Program-made: the position numbers and the translations under genes
Notes under the pieces: generated by a model
What the model was told of the DNA's origin: nothing
Databases searched by the model: none
The model's input: only the letters and a program-made list of their open reading frames with translations
Part shown: positions 22,534-33,598 of the stretch, in pieces
Layout: each line of letters opens with the position of its first letter
Position numbering within the stretch: position 1 is the first letter of the stretch
Origin: Saccharum officinarum
Lineage: Eukaryota > Streptophyta > Magnoliopsida > Poales > Poaceae
Reading direction: 5' to 3'
DNA length: 64,000 nt
NCBI GenBank assembly: GCA_020631735.1
Contig: CM036221.1
Location: 12,567,381-12,631,380 of the forward strand

Positions 22534-24564
22534 CACTAATACAGAATCTTTATTAACGCCGGTTCCAAACCCCTTATCACCGCCGATTTTGGCCCCTCGG
22601 CGATGGATTTGGAGATAAGAATGGTGGCTGTGATTAGGATTTCCACAAATTCTAAAACCAGGTAAAAAAATAGCTAATTTTTTAATCCCGAGAAGCCCCC
22701 ACCAGCCAGTCGTACAAGTCACAAGTAACACAAATTTTCGCGCTAAAATACACACAAAAAGTCACACAATTTTCCATGCAAAAATAGACGTGCTGCGGTG
22801 GTATTTGAAACTAAGACATGCGTCCTTCACTACAGGAAACGGCTGATTTGCGGGGAGCAAAAAAATTTGCCGGGTGCTTTTTATCGGGCACCCGGCAAAG
22901 AAATTCTTTGCCGGGTGCCAGGCCTAGAGACACTCGGCAAAGAAAGGCCTCCGGCAAATCAGCCTTTGCCGGGTCCCGGGCACCCAGCAAATTCCAGCCG
23001 TCGGCAAAAATTGGTCTTTGCCGGGTGCCGGCCACTCGGCAAAATATGGCCACCGGCAAAGGTGGCCGGCTTAACGGCGGCCAGCGGCCATCAGCCTTTG
23101 CCGGGTTCCACACCGTTAGGCGCCCGACAAAGAATTTTTTTAATTTTTTTTAAATTTCTTTTTAAATTTCTTTGCCGGGTGCCCTAGGTGGCACTCGGCA
23201 AATTATTTTTTTTGGTTTTTTGACCCCATTTTTTTGTGGGGACTTGCTACAGTAAATATATCGCTGTTTCAAAATTTGGGACAATTATGAGTTCATTAAC
23301 AATATTTCCTTAATTTTTTCCGTTGCATTGAATTTTTCCGACTATTCCAAATTTGAACTGCAGGTATATGAAATAATGGAATTTCGTCATTCAAAAAATA
23401 GTATTCATGATATTTAGGCTATGTTGAGGCCGTATGCAGGAAGTGGCATGAAATGTCGCGCATCATGTTGTCGTAACATGACGATGTACTCGCGGGGGAA
23501 GTTTATTTAAATTATATAAAATCCAAACGATGTCCGAAAATCACGAAACTTGTCGGGTGCCCCATGATCTGGCACCCGGCAAAGAAATTACGAAATAAAT
23601 AAAAAAAACTCTTTGCCGGGTGCCCCCGCGGTGCGACACCCGGCAAAGAAATTATTAAAAAAAAATAAAAAAAATCTTTGCCGGGTGCCGGCAAAGAAAA
23701 TTTGAAAAAAAAAAATTAAAAAAATCTTTGCCGGGTGCCTCTGACATGGCACCCGGCAAAGCAAGGGATGACGGAGCCGGCGCCGTAACGACCACTTTTC
23801 TTTGCCGGGTGCCGGGTTTGCACTCGGCAAAGTCTTTACCGAGTGCCCGATAAAAAGCACCCGGCAAAGAAATCTTTGCCGACTAATTTTTTGTCGGATG
23901 CTCTTTGCCGAGTGCTGCACCCGGCAAAGGATTTGCCGAGTGCAAAGTAGCCTTTGCTGGGTGCATTCGGCACCCGGCAAAGCGCCTTAATCCAGTAGTG
24001 CTGGCATGTAGCTGCTTTAACCACTCCATCCTAAATCACCTATGTTTGTATTTACTTCTTAAATTTGAGACCATAAATGATTTCAAATGAAAAAGTTTTC
24101 AGCTACAGAGTTGTAGTTCTCATCGTAATCTACAACTTTGTTTCTTGTCATTTTTCCATCTGAGACCATTTGTACAATTCAAAAAAAATTGAATTCTAAA
24201 ATATGAGAACTTCAAACATGATTCTGGACTGTAAGTGATTTCGAATGAAAATGTCTTCAACCAAGATCTACAACTTTGATGTAAAGTTTGTTGTTATCTA
24301 ACTTTATTTCAAAAAGTTACGAATTTTATTGTGTTGCATCATAAGTCAAATCGTTGGTGAAAGTGAATTTCACTGCTGGTTCGTAACACCAACCGACGTT
24401 GAAAATGAGTCAACCATCACTGTCGGTTGCTAACACAAACCGGCGGTAATGATAGGTTATCACCGTCAGTTCGTGTTACCAACCGGTGAGGATGAGTATC
24501 ACCGCCGGTCTGGAGCAAACCGACAATGAAAGTGGCCGCGGTGATTAAACTTTCTGTAGTAGTG
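22534..24564. mobile_element. Outer CACTA element with ATT target duplication, interrupted by a second CACTA
   Basis: Left end CACTAATACAGAATC; complement of the right end CACTACTACAGAAAG. ATT flanks both sides (22531-22533 and 24565-24567). Subterminal repeats of type CACCGCCGGTT lie near both ends. The element at 22828-24000 sits inside it, so its own sequence is about 0.86 kb. No transposase. Confidence 0.85.
22828..24000. mobile_element. Inner CACTA element nested in the previous one
   Basis: Left end CACTACAGGAAACGG; complement of the right end CACTACTGGATTAAGG. The subterminal repeat TTTGCCGGGTGCC and its complement occur many times from 22860 to 23210 and from 23550 to 23985. Flanks are CTT and CTG, so the target duplication is imperfect. 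Frames within it come from the repeats and are not genes. Confidence 0.85.
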
Positions 24565-24567
24565 ATT

Positions 24568-25734
24568 ATTACTTTTATCCATTTCACATCTTCGCTTTTC
24601 TAATATTCTTCACATTCACTTGATGTCTGGACCCACCACTGTATAGGCTCCCGTGCCAAGCTTGTTGTATGCATGAGAGTCAATCTCTCGTCTCTCTTCT
24701 TTTCTCTCCCCCGCGTCATCATTTGCTTGGCTATATAATCATTATTATACTTATTTTATAAACTGGATCAGAGGGAGTAATAAATCTTTAGCTAGATATT
24801 TCCAGAAATATATATGTGCAACTAGTGGTTTCTATATATCTGCTAAATATAGGTTATGTTTTGCTGGCTGTAAAAGCGGCTAATGCTGATGCTGATTTGT
24901 TGTGAGAGAAAAACACTGTTGAATAGCTGGCTGATTCTGGCAGATAAGTTCAAGTGAACAGGGCCATAATAAGGTTGTAGGCGTACGATGACATAAATAT
25001 GAGTTAGAACATGTACATACGACTTTGCATTGTGTACCGCAATAATAATATTCCTCTTCTGCTCGTACGAAGAACAAATTTTCTCCGGATGGGACCAAAT
25101 ACGCATGCACACATGCCGTACCCTCAAGACGCGGTACTAGTCTTCCTAGCTCATTTGCTAGTGCATAGTAGTCATAATATATAATGGGATATACGTACAC
25201 ACACCTACATATATATTGGATTTGTTATAGCTCCAGATGGTTCATCTCAACCAATTGTTGCGTCCAAAAATTGATGGCGAAAGAAGCCCGGACACATTCG
25301 AATTGATGATGAAAGGAACAAGTTATCTCGAGAAAAGGCGCTATGAATCCGCATATAGGAACAGATTTAGTTCATTAGGGCCATAATTGGAAGTTGGATT
25401 CCCCAATCAGCCATGATTCTCTCGCTTATCCAGAGGGGGGTCATTTTATCCCAATAGAAAACAACTTCAGAACATGTCCCACAAGTTTTCTATACGAACA
25501 CAGTTCCAACACTGAGTTGGACTCCAATTCTTGCTGCGTCAAATATTTTTTAATTCCTCTAAAAAATTTTTTAATCGATTGGATGTCACCAAGTTATATT
25601 TCTGACTGCACCAAGAGCACAGCTGACTGCCTCAAAAAAAAAAAAACACACAGCTCGTTGCTGGCTTGCTGGGTCAAGAGTGGAGTGAGTGGCAGTGGGC
25701 CCCAGGCACCCAATTATTGAGGAGGAACGAACAA
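24568..25734. other. Intergenic; one MITE-like piece
   Basis: 24852-24966 has a right end whose complement is GGCCCTGTTCACTTGAAC, like a MITE terminus, with a weak left partner. The rest has no recognised gene. An A-run lies at 25636-25648. Confidence 0.45.
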
Positions 25735-26158
25735 GACTGTGTTTAGATAAAAAAAATGACAGTAAAAATTTACGCCCAAACAGTAGCCGTAAAACTTTAC
25801 AGGTTTAAAAAAAATTTACACCTGCCAAACTTTACACCCAAACCCTATTTAATGCTTCTTTGGCTTTTGGTTGCATGCTGCATGCACACTGCCAGCATAT
25901 CCCGGCTGCACACCCACGCTGCATGCATGCCTTGCATGCTCTTGCATTTTGCCATGACATAATTTATTCAAAAATGTAATGGTTCACAAAAGTATTAGGA
26001 AACAATACAAAACTTTTCTCAACAAATTACAACAACGAATACATGTCCCGGAACATATACACGTCTCAAACTCGGAGCAACATATCGAGCGCAATTGTAT
26101 CACGAAATGCATTCATCTCTTGACATTCTAAACTAGTAGGTGCCGGCTCGCACTCAGG

Positions 26159-27361
26159 CTAATCTTCCGTAGCTTCAGGAGGCACATAGTTCTCATCACG
26201 GTCACAACGAGCAAAGTGTCTATCACGTAACCCACTAAGCCTGATGAAATTATGAAGAGCCATGCAAGCAACTATAATATGTGTTTGCGTTTGAGGGGGA
26301 TAACTAGGAATGTGGTTCAATATCTGCCACTTGTGCTTCAACACTCTAAATGCTCCTTCTATGACATTTCTAAGGGACGAATGTGCATAGTTGAATAGCT
26401 CCTCTTTACCTTCTGGTTCTGTGGCGTTTTGAAACTCTTGAAGATGGTACTTGCTCCCCTTGTAGGGCGCAAGGTAACCTAGACGGTTTGGGTATCCCGA
26501 GTCCACCAGGTAGTACTTCCCTGCAACAGAAAATACCTGTATGTGTCAAGTGATTCTAGTTAGAAATGACAATGAAACAACAGGTATGTGTGTACCTGCA
26601 GGTGGATGAGGAAAGACATTGCTGTACTTAGTCATTGCATCATCAAACACCCTCATGTCATGTACTGAACCAGGCCATCCAGCAAGTACAAATGTGAAAA
26701 TCATGTCAAAGTCACAAGAGGCCATCACATTTTGTGTAGTGATGCTCTTACGACACAAGTGTTGGACCAACAGCTCTTTTGAAACCACAACAGAGATGTG
26801 AGTGCCATTTATTGCCCCAATACATTCCTTGAAAAAAGGATAGAACCTACGGTTCATCAACCTGGGATGCATGGTACTGAACTGTGAGTCTCTAGGTTTA
26901 ATGATGTCAGCACCAAGCTTCAACACACACTTCAACACTTTGTAAAACATGTTGTGAACTGTGGCTAGTGATCTCTCAAACCTGTCCTCAGCTTGTCTTA
27001 CTGACTGTGGAGCTCCAACCATCCAAAGGAACATTTCTAAAGCCTCAATTGAACTAGACTTGGAACTAGATTGCAGTCCATAATTCTCTACCAAAAGATC
27101 ATGAAGTCGATGGAGCATAGTTGGGGTCATTCTAAACATGGTGTAGCATGCCTTCCTATTTGCCATCTTTCTCTGCACCCATTCCAAACCACTCAACCCT
27201 ATGCCAACTTTCCTATACTCTGACCTATTAAAGTATTTATCAATATGAATAGCATTCTGAAACATACCGTATAGGAACCCAAAATCTTCAGTTTCATCAA
27301 GGAATTCAGTTAATAAAAATTCCTCCAGTTCATCCTCAGAATCATCAGTGTCGTCGGCCAT
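26159..27361 (-). pseudogene. PIF/Harbinger transposase (DDE_4/HARBI1-like), first catalytic Asp changed
   Basis: The enzyme would cut and join element ends in the nucleus together with the SANT partner. Exon 1 runs 27361 to 26596 from an ATG, exon 2 from 26520 to the stop at 26159. The 75-nt intron (26521-26595) has GT...TTGCAG borders and splicing keeps the frame through PPAGKYYLVDSGYP. The product is about 375 residues, normal for the family. An acidic N-terminus and a helix-turn-helix-like region (about 70-145) precede the DDE domain. Visible catalytic blocks: GAINGTHI at 182-189, where the family has Asp and this has Asn 185; VDSGYP with Asp 262; RNVIEGAF with Glu 310. Asp 262 and Glu 310 are 47 residues apart, fitting DD47E. 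No stop or frameshift is seen, so it is recently lost or marginal. Confidence 0.88.
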
Positions 27362-27674
27362 GGCTGGAGCTTGAACATCCTCCTGTCAAGAATGAAAAAT
27401 ACAGCAACTCAGTTATCATTCCCACAAAACATAACTAGATTTATGCACAAGTCAAGTTACAACCAACAAATAAACCACACATAATGCCAGCATCTTCCCA
27501 CCAATATGAAACACATAATTTAAGTTCAAATGACAACCTTAATTGAATTAATTAGTTCAACCCACCGACATAGTTCAAATAACAGACATGACACACATAA
27601 CAGACATAACACACATGACAGACATAGCAGTCATAACAACACTACATGAAGTGTTAATGCATTGATAAGAGGGT

Positions 27675-29241
27675 CTAGTTGTCGACCCTAGCATAGCTCT
27701 CAATGAGGGCCTTCCTTCCTGCAGGATTGGAAACGAGAAACAAGTTTATGCCAATTTCATCCTTCAGCAACTTTAGCACACCAACCCATAGCTCGGAGTT
27801 CGCTTCGGTTACACCACAGTCCCTTGCCATCCTCGCGATGTGGTCACATAGCTCCATCTTCACTGCTCTGTCATCCTCCTTATCCTTGCGCCAAAGGGTC
27901 AAGTACTCCGCCACCACTACAGTCCTGTCCTTAGCATTGACGTTGAAGTCATTCATTCCCTCCACCATGGCCCTGACTGCTAGGCTCTTGACCTTGTTCT
28001 TCAGACTTGATGCGGTACTACGTATGCAGGGTGTACTGCGTGTGCTGCTGGTCCTCTTGCTCCCACTGCTGAGGAGGGTGAGCTGGTCGGCTTCATCTTC
28101 TTCACAGCCTTATTCATCGTCACTGGTGATATCCTCATAGGGGGTGCTTTGGCCAAGAACAAACGAAGTGGAGCCATCAACTGCAACACCCATAAACATG
28201 CGGTCCAATTCATCAATGTAAGGAGGCCACCCTGTCTTTAGCTTCTTCCACTCTGTATGCCCCTGGGAAACACGAAGAGCATCAGTAAATTCTGAAAGCA
28301 GGACAATTCATCAATGTAAGTCGTACATTATGAACACATAAATGGTTACCATATTACCTTGGTGTTATCGTCCCACCATTTGTCAGAAGCCACAACAGAT
28401 CCATCTTCTCTGTGACCCAAGCCAGAACCTGATCTCAGTTGTTGTATGAATCCCCACAAACCCTTCGACTGTCTGACTCTATTGCCAAATTGCTCGTTAT
28501 CATGCACCAAACCTGTGGCAACATAGAACCTCTCTGAGATTTCCTTCCAACAAGTCTTGCTCATCACCCCCTCACGCAATTTTCGTTATCGATTTGGCTG
28601 CAGTATATCTCACAACACTTCTTGGTGTGTTCAGGATCCTAGCTTGCCCTGTCGTTATCCTAAACGGTGCATAATAACATGAACAAATGAATGGAAATGG
28701 GAGCACATGGTATTGCAGTCAGTAGGCAGGACATTCGAGCACAGGCAACTAGAAAAAACAGAGCAGCACAAACAGCGTGGGGAAAGTTCTGTACCACAGC
28801 AGCACGACGACGTCCACCGCGACGCCTTGGTCGGCCGGTTGCACCCGATGGAGATACATGCTCTCGGGGCATTGTAGGGACGAAGCTGCCTCCCACGAAC
28901 GAAGATCCGCCGCCACCCACGCATGCAGATCTGTCGCCTCCTCGACCGTTGCGAGCGCCGCGCAAGCCGAGGGTCCGGTTCCCGCTGCGGGGAGGTACGC
29001 GAACGGGAGGCGGGCCGTGGCTGCCCTGGACTCTGCCGGTTCGAAGCAGATCTTGGTAGCCTTGCATGTCGGACCACCCTTCCGCCGGAGTTGAGGTCGA
29101 GGCCGCCAAAATCCAACCTACTTGGGTTTTGGCTGCTCGAGCCCTAGTCGGGAACCCAGCCCCGAAGACGTTGTCGGCGCCTAGGCCACCGTCGTTGCCA
29201 TAGCCGCCGGCATTGCTCCCGTCGTCTTCGTACCCCTCCAT
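27675..29241 (-). pseudogene. PIF/Harbinger SANT/Myb-like accessory protein, broken
   Basis: In Harbinger elements this DNA-binding partner brings the transposase to the ends. ATG at 29241 starts a Gly/Arg/Pro-rich exon (MEGYEDDGSNAGGYG) ending near 28795. After an intron, the exon 28638-28358 encodes the SANT-like domain with CWKEISERFY and NRVRQSKGLW. A third exon follows a 95-nt intron (28263-28357, GT...CCCAG), running from 28262 with GHTEWKKLK to the stop at 27675. Two lesions are visible: a one-base frameshift in a G-run near 28567-28570, and an in-frame TAA at 28110-28112. The first intron acceptor is ambiguous (28649 or 28639). The last 98 codons (MVEGMNDFNV...) are open. Confidence 0.75.
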
Positions 29242-29704
29242 CGCCGACGAGGTGGAGAACGAGGTCGATCTAGCTGCGGATGTGGTGGATCTGGAAGAGG
29301 AGTTGGATGTTGCGGAGAAGGGTCTGGATTTCGCCGGAGGGAGCGAGAGCGGCGGCGGGGAAGAGCGAGAGCGGCGGTGGGGGAGAGAATGAGAGTGAGA
29401 GATAGGGTTCGACGTGGTGGGTGGCCGAATGGATAAGAAGGGGCGGGCTGGTTGCAATGCGGATGGGGTACTCACGGGCCCCAAAGTTTGCTGGGCCTTC
29501 TGCCACCTCAAACTCCAAAAATTTTACAGCATCGCCGTTTAGATTCATTCTTCAAAAAACTGCCAAAGTTCCAAATTTGTTTTTGAAGTTTCAAGGGATC
29601 TAAACACTGCCCAAGTGGTCCTGTCCTGTCCTAGCACCGTACCGGTTGACGGCAGGGCAGGGCAGCAGCTGGGCCCACCACGCCACTGGATCCATTCACA
29701 TTCA

Positions 29705-29948
29705 GGGTGTGTTTAGTTGGATGTAAAGTGTGTGTAAAGTTCCTGTAGCACTTTTCGTTGTTATTTGGTAAAATTTATCCGATCATGGACTAACTAGGCT
29801 CAAAAGATTCGTCTCGATATTTACAGACAAACTGTGCAATTAGTTATTTTTTTTACCTACATTTAATGCTCTATACATGCGTCCAAAGATTTGATGTGAC
29901 AGAGAATCTTGTAAAATTTTTGGAATTTTAGGTGAACTAAACACTGCC
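29705..29948. mobile_element. PIF/Harbinger-type MITE with TCA target duplication
   Basis: Left GGGTGTGTTTAGTTGG; complement of the right GGCAGTGTTTAGTTCACC. TCA flanks both sides (29702-29704 and 29949-29951). 244 bp, lying only 90 bp from the Harbinger element whose right end it resembles. Confidence 0.85.
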
Positions 29949-29951
29949 TCA

Positions 29952-30308
29952 TATCGCTCCGTTTGCTTTGGTAGTACAGTACGTACTACGAGCTTCAGGC
30001 GGGAGTAGTATGTGGTCATCGTACACATGCCATTTCTGTAGAGTACGCGTGAATGATGAATCACCACGCCACCCACCCGGCTTCGTTAACAACTGTGCTT
30101 AGCTTAGGGGCACAAATTACCTAATAATTAGCTAATACACCAAGATAGATGTTCTTTATAAACTGTTATATAGTAGTTTATATGATATGATCCACTCTAT
30201 ATATGTTCTTTATTAACAGCTAGGAGTACTATATATATAACCTGGTCTAGAATTAATAGCTATATATATAATAAAATAAAGCAACTTATTTATTGGATAT
30301 AGGACTTT

Positions 30309-30312
<4 letters not shown>
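29952..30312. other. AT-rich intergenic
   Basis: No gene or element recognised; merges into the TA microsatellite. Confidence 0.5.

Positions 30313-30390
<78 letters not shown>
30313..30390. repeat. (TA)n microsatellite
   Basis: An uninterrupted TA run of about 39 units, followed by CATACACACC. It can fold on itself and is prone to length errors in sequencing. Confidence 0.98.
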
Positions 30391-30394
<4 letters not shown>

Positions 30395-30501
30395 CACACC
30401 TATCTAAAAATTAAAAGAACAGTGTTAAAAAAAATAAAAGAACACGACCCTGCTTTTATCCTTAGTCAAACTACATTGGGACGACGGAGGTTTAGCATAT
30501 A

Positions 30502-30731
30502 CTCCCGGTATCTTAAAATAAGTGCATATCTTGCATTTAGAGAGATCAACTAATTTCAAGTTGGACTAGGTTTATATAAAATAGTGTCAAATTTACTATG
30601 AAAAGAATATAACGTGGTTAACATAATGATACTTATTTGGTATATCATGAGTATTTTTATACATATTTGGTCAAACTTGAGACCAGGCGACTCCTCGTAC
30701 GAGATGTGCACTTGTTTTGAAGTGGAGAGAG
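30502..30731. mobile_element. Stowaway-like MITE
   Basis: Left CTCCCGGTATCTTAAAATAA after TA; complement of the right CTCTCTCCACTTCAAAAC. Typical Stowaway text (GTGCATATC...GATGTGCAC) is paired. The right TA is not preserved. Confidence 0.65.
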
Positions 30732-30908
30732 TTTTATGTTTTCTGATGGAGGTTTAGAATATTTCGTGGATACCTTTTGCAACTCTCTACTTTCGTCCTG
30801 TGTTGGAACTTGAGATAGCTTAATCAAGAATTAGGCTAGAGTTGTATTCTTTTCGAAATAGATGTTGTAGTGTGCATATACTACTACTTTAACTTTACAT
30901 ACTATTAT

Positions 30909-31195
30909 GAGCTTGTTTGATCTATTAGCACTAAAAATTAGCTAGCTAATAGCTAATAGCTGCCAACTTTTAGCTAGCTAATTTTTAGTAGGGGATGTTT
31001 GGATCCACCTGCTAATAGGCGGTTGGATAGTGAGTTGAAGATATATATAAATTAGTTGCACCTACTAGCAACTTCAAACCTGCTAATGAACTAATAGTTA
31101 GCAGCCCTCTAGCTAATAATTAGCGGGTCTGTTTAAATCCGTTAGTACTACAGTTTTAGCTACTAATTTTAGTGCTAATGGATCCAAACAAACCC
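30909..31195. mobile_element. MITE with TAT target duplication
   Basis: Left GAGCTTGTTTGATCTATTAG; complement of the right GGGTTTGTTTGGATCCATTAG. TAT flanks both sides (30906-30908 and 31196-31198). AGCTAATAG/CTAATTAGC-rich interior with internal symmetry. Confidence 0.8.
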
Positions 31196-31210
31196 TATAT
31201 TTACGATATA

Positions 31211-31447
31211 CTCCCTTCGTCCCAAAATATCTGTCATTTTCGCTTTTTGAGAAACAACTTTGACAAAAATATATATTTAAAAATATTAATATTTATGGTA
31301 CATAATTAGTATCATTGTAAAGATCTTTGAATCTAGTTTTTTAATAAACTTATTTGAAGATACAAATGATGCACGTATTTTCTATAAATCCGAGTCAAAC
31401 TTGTGGCACAGAAACAAAAAATGATAGATAATTTGGTACAGAGGGAG
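31211..31447. mobile_element. Stowaway MITE with TA target duplication
   Basis: Left CTCCCTTCGTCCCAAAATAT; complement of the right CTCCCTCTGTACCAAATTAT. TA on both sides (31209-31210 and 31448-31449). Confidence 0.88.
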
Positions 31448-31450
31448 TAA

Positions 31451-31752
31451 GGCCCCGTTGGGAGAGCTCCGCTCCCTGATTCTTTAGCTCTGCTCCTTGA
31501 TTCTCTGATGGAGTGATTCCACTGAATTCCTAGGAGGGAGCAGGGTGATTCTCAGCTGATCCCCACCAAAATATAACAAGGATCTGGAGAGAATATGGGG
31601 AAGTAGGTTTTTTCGGCTCCCTCCTTTATATACAAAATAGAGGAGTAATTCACTTGTATTTCTTGAGGAAGCTAGGTCATTTTTTGCGTTTGGCAATTTT
31701 TGGAGTGATTCTATCTGAGAATCTACTCCATGAAGCGTTCCCAAACGGCCCC
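31451..31752. mobile_element. Tourist-like MITE with TAA target duplication
   Basis: Left GGCCCCGTTGGGAGAG; complement of the right GGGGCCGTTTGGGAACG. TAA on both sides (31448-31450 and 31753-31755). Its left TAA overlaps the right TA of the preceding Stowaway. Confidence 0.85.
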
Positions 31753-31755
31753 TAA

Positions 31756-32890
31756 ACTTTAACTTTACATATGCTCACTTGCGGATAAGAGCGCCAATGC
31801 CGATGGGGAACCAACACCGATGGCTTTTTCTTCATGGGCACCCTTCACATTTAGGTATCTTTCTATATTTCTAAAAATGTGTGAACATAGGCAAACATAA
31901 TAAAAAGGAAGGCTGCGGTGCTCATCACCAATGGATCTAATAAGCATCTACCGTTCCTCTTTATGACTTTTACAGACAGCATCTCCTTTCATTTTCTTTC
32001 CGTAGGGGTAGGGCGGTTCATTCTCTTTTTGTTTCACCAAACACGGCGATGTCTATACACATTCAACCATGTAAATACATGCAGGTACACCCTACTAACA
32101 AATTTTAGCTCGACAAAGTCGATACGAGTGCCTCGTTGTCAATAGATACGTCGCATAAGCTACGCGAAATAAAAATAAATTTCAACCCAGCTTCCTAGAA
32201 TAAATACAAACACTGTTCATAAACACTGTTCATAAACATTTTCCTCACATACCACTGTTTGTCTACAGTACCACCCCGCTATGAACAGCCCCGCCCCTTT
32301 CTGAACAGTTCCCACCCGTTACTGAACAGTACACATCCTGTTGCTGTAGCATCACCTTTTGTTTTTTTTTTCTCCTCTTCTCATGCTGTATTGCGAATCG
32401 ATTTTTCTCCTTCCCGCGCGCGTGGGTCTCCGTCTTATTATAAATATTCTTGTTGGGGCCACCGGGCCACACCATAACCCAGGTGGTGGTCACCTACACA
32501 GCAGGAAGCCATCGTTAAAAACGACGCTGTCCCGCGCAAGCGCCAATGGTGAATGGATAGGCCGGTCACCGCCCGGGCATGGGCCCACGGACTGTGACCG
32601 ATAATTAGGACAGTGTAAACAAACAATAAACGACTCAACTGGGACCCGCTTGCATGAATATCCATGCCTTTTATTCCAACAAATAAATAGAAGAAATCCA
32701 CAAAAAGGACAGTGCAATGATTTTTTTGTGTCCGAACAGAAATACCAGCTGCTGCATGCGCTCTCCATTCCGGAAAGTAAGGAGTTGCAAACTTGTTTAA
32801 ACTCTTGGTTCTGATTTTGAGCCGCTAGAGAAATTCTATTTTATCTAGCAGTTTTTTGTTTTTCTTTCTACAACAGTGCTAGCTTGTATA
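31756..32890. other. Intergenic; GAACAGT-rich tract
   Basis: 32210-32345 repeats CTGTTCA/GAACAGT motifs, as near 12850-12930; possibly an end of a decayed DNA transposon. No gene supported. Confidence 0.45.
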
Positions 32891-33016
32891 CTGCTCTCTT
32901 TGTTCTAAATTGCGAGTTATTTTGATTTTTTTTCTAGATTCATCGTATATCTAGTAGGTGCATAGGAAACTATGTACCTAGAAAAGCCAAAACGATTTAT
33001 AATTTAGAACAGAGCG
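32891..33016. mobile_element. Stowaway MITE with TA flanks (126 bp)
   Basis: Left CTGCTCTCTTTGTTCTAAAT; complement of the right CGCTCTGTTCTAAATTATAA. TA at 32889-32890 and 33017-33018. Confidence 0.75.
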
Positions 33017-33032
33017 TATATATATTATATTA

Positions 33033-33319
33033 GAGCAACTCCAAGAGACTCTCTATATCATTCCTAAATGCTAGGAATAGAGATTTCGTTGAAAAACTAC
33101 ACTCCAACAGCTTCTCTAAATAGTTACTCAAATACAGCCATCTTCCATTCTGGATTTTTCTCTAGCTAAAAGTAGAACATGAGAATGGCTCTCTAGAGTG
33201 TGCATGAGATATAGAAAAACTATTGAAGAGTAAAAAGATATATAAAACGATTTTTATACAGATGACTCTCCAAATGATGATTTAGAGAGTGAGATTTAGA
33301 AAGACTCTTGGAGATGCTC
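33033..33319. mobile_element. Tourist-like MITE with TTA target duplication
   Basis: Left GAGCAACTCCAAGAGACTCT; complement of the right GAGCATCTCCAAGAGTCTTT. TTA on both sides (33030-33032 and 33320-33322). 287 bp. Confidence 0.88.
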
Positions 33320-33598
33320 TTACTATTACTAAATTAGGAGTCTCTCAGGGAACAGGCAAAGAGAAATGGTAAACTTTATCTCGCAATAATCGTAAGCATC
33401 TGGAGTTTAATTTGGTTGATTACTCTAATCATTGTTCTTAATAATAGCCATTAGGTCTATTTTATTTACTAAAATTATGCATCTTTATCATTATAAAGAA
33501 ATGCCTATGGTCACCCCAAAAATTTGCATCTAAATTCAGCCACTACAAAAGATATAATACTAAGTCTTTGTTGAGAGGTTGCCCGAGATAAGAGTTAC

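Larger units (their letters stand above)
25735..29611 (-). mobile_element. PIF/Harbinger transposon, near full length, CAA target duplication
   Basis: The termini are GACTGTGTTTAGAT at the left and, as the complement of the right end, GGCAGTGTTTAGAT. CAA lies on both sides (25732-25734 and 29612-29614), a 3-bp duplication as in this superfamily. It carries both usual genes on the minus strand, in the order SANT/Myb-like protein then transposase. Size, 3.9 kb, fits an autonomous element, but both genes carry damaging changes. MITEs with similar ends in this window are its likely non-autonomous relatives. Confidence 0.9.

Noticed and set aside
22798..23980. Several frames with repeated Pro-Gly-Ala-rich peptides on both strands
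   Set aside because: They are translations of the CACTA subterminal repeat TTTGCCGGGTGCC and its complement.
28660..29511. A stand-alone 283-codon Pro/Ser/Arg-rich protein
   Set aside because: Codons from the internal ATG at 29241 are the first exon of the Harbinger SANT-like gene; the rest is upstream leader and intron read-through.
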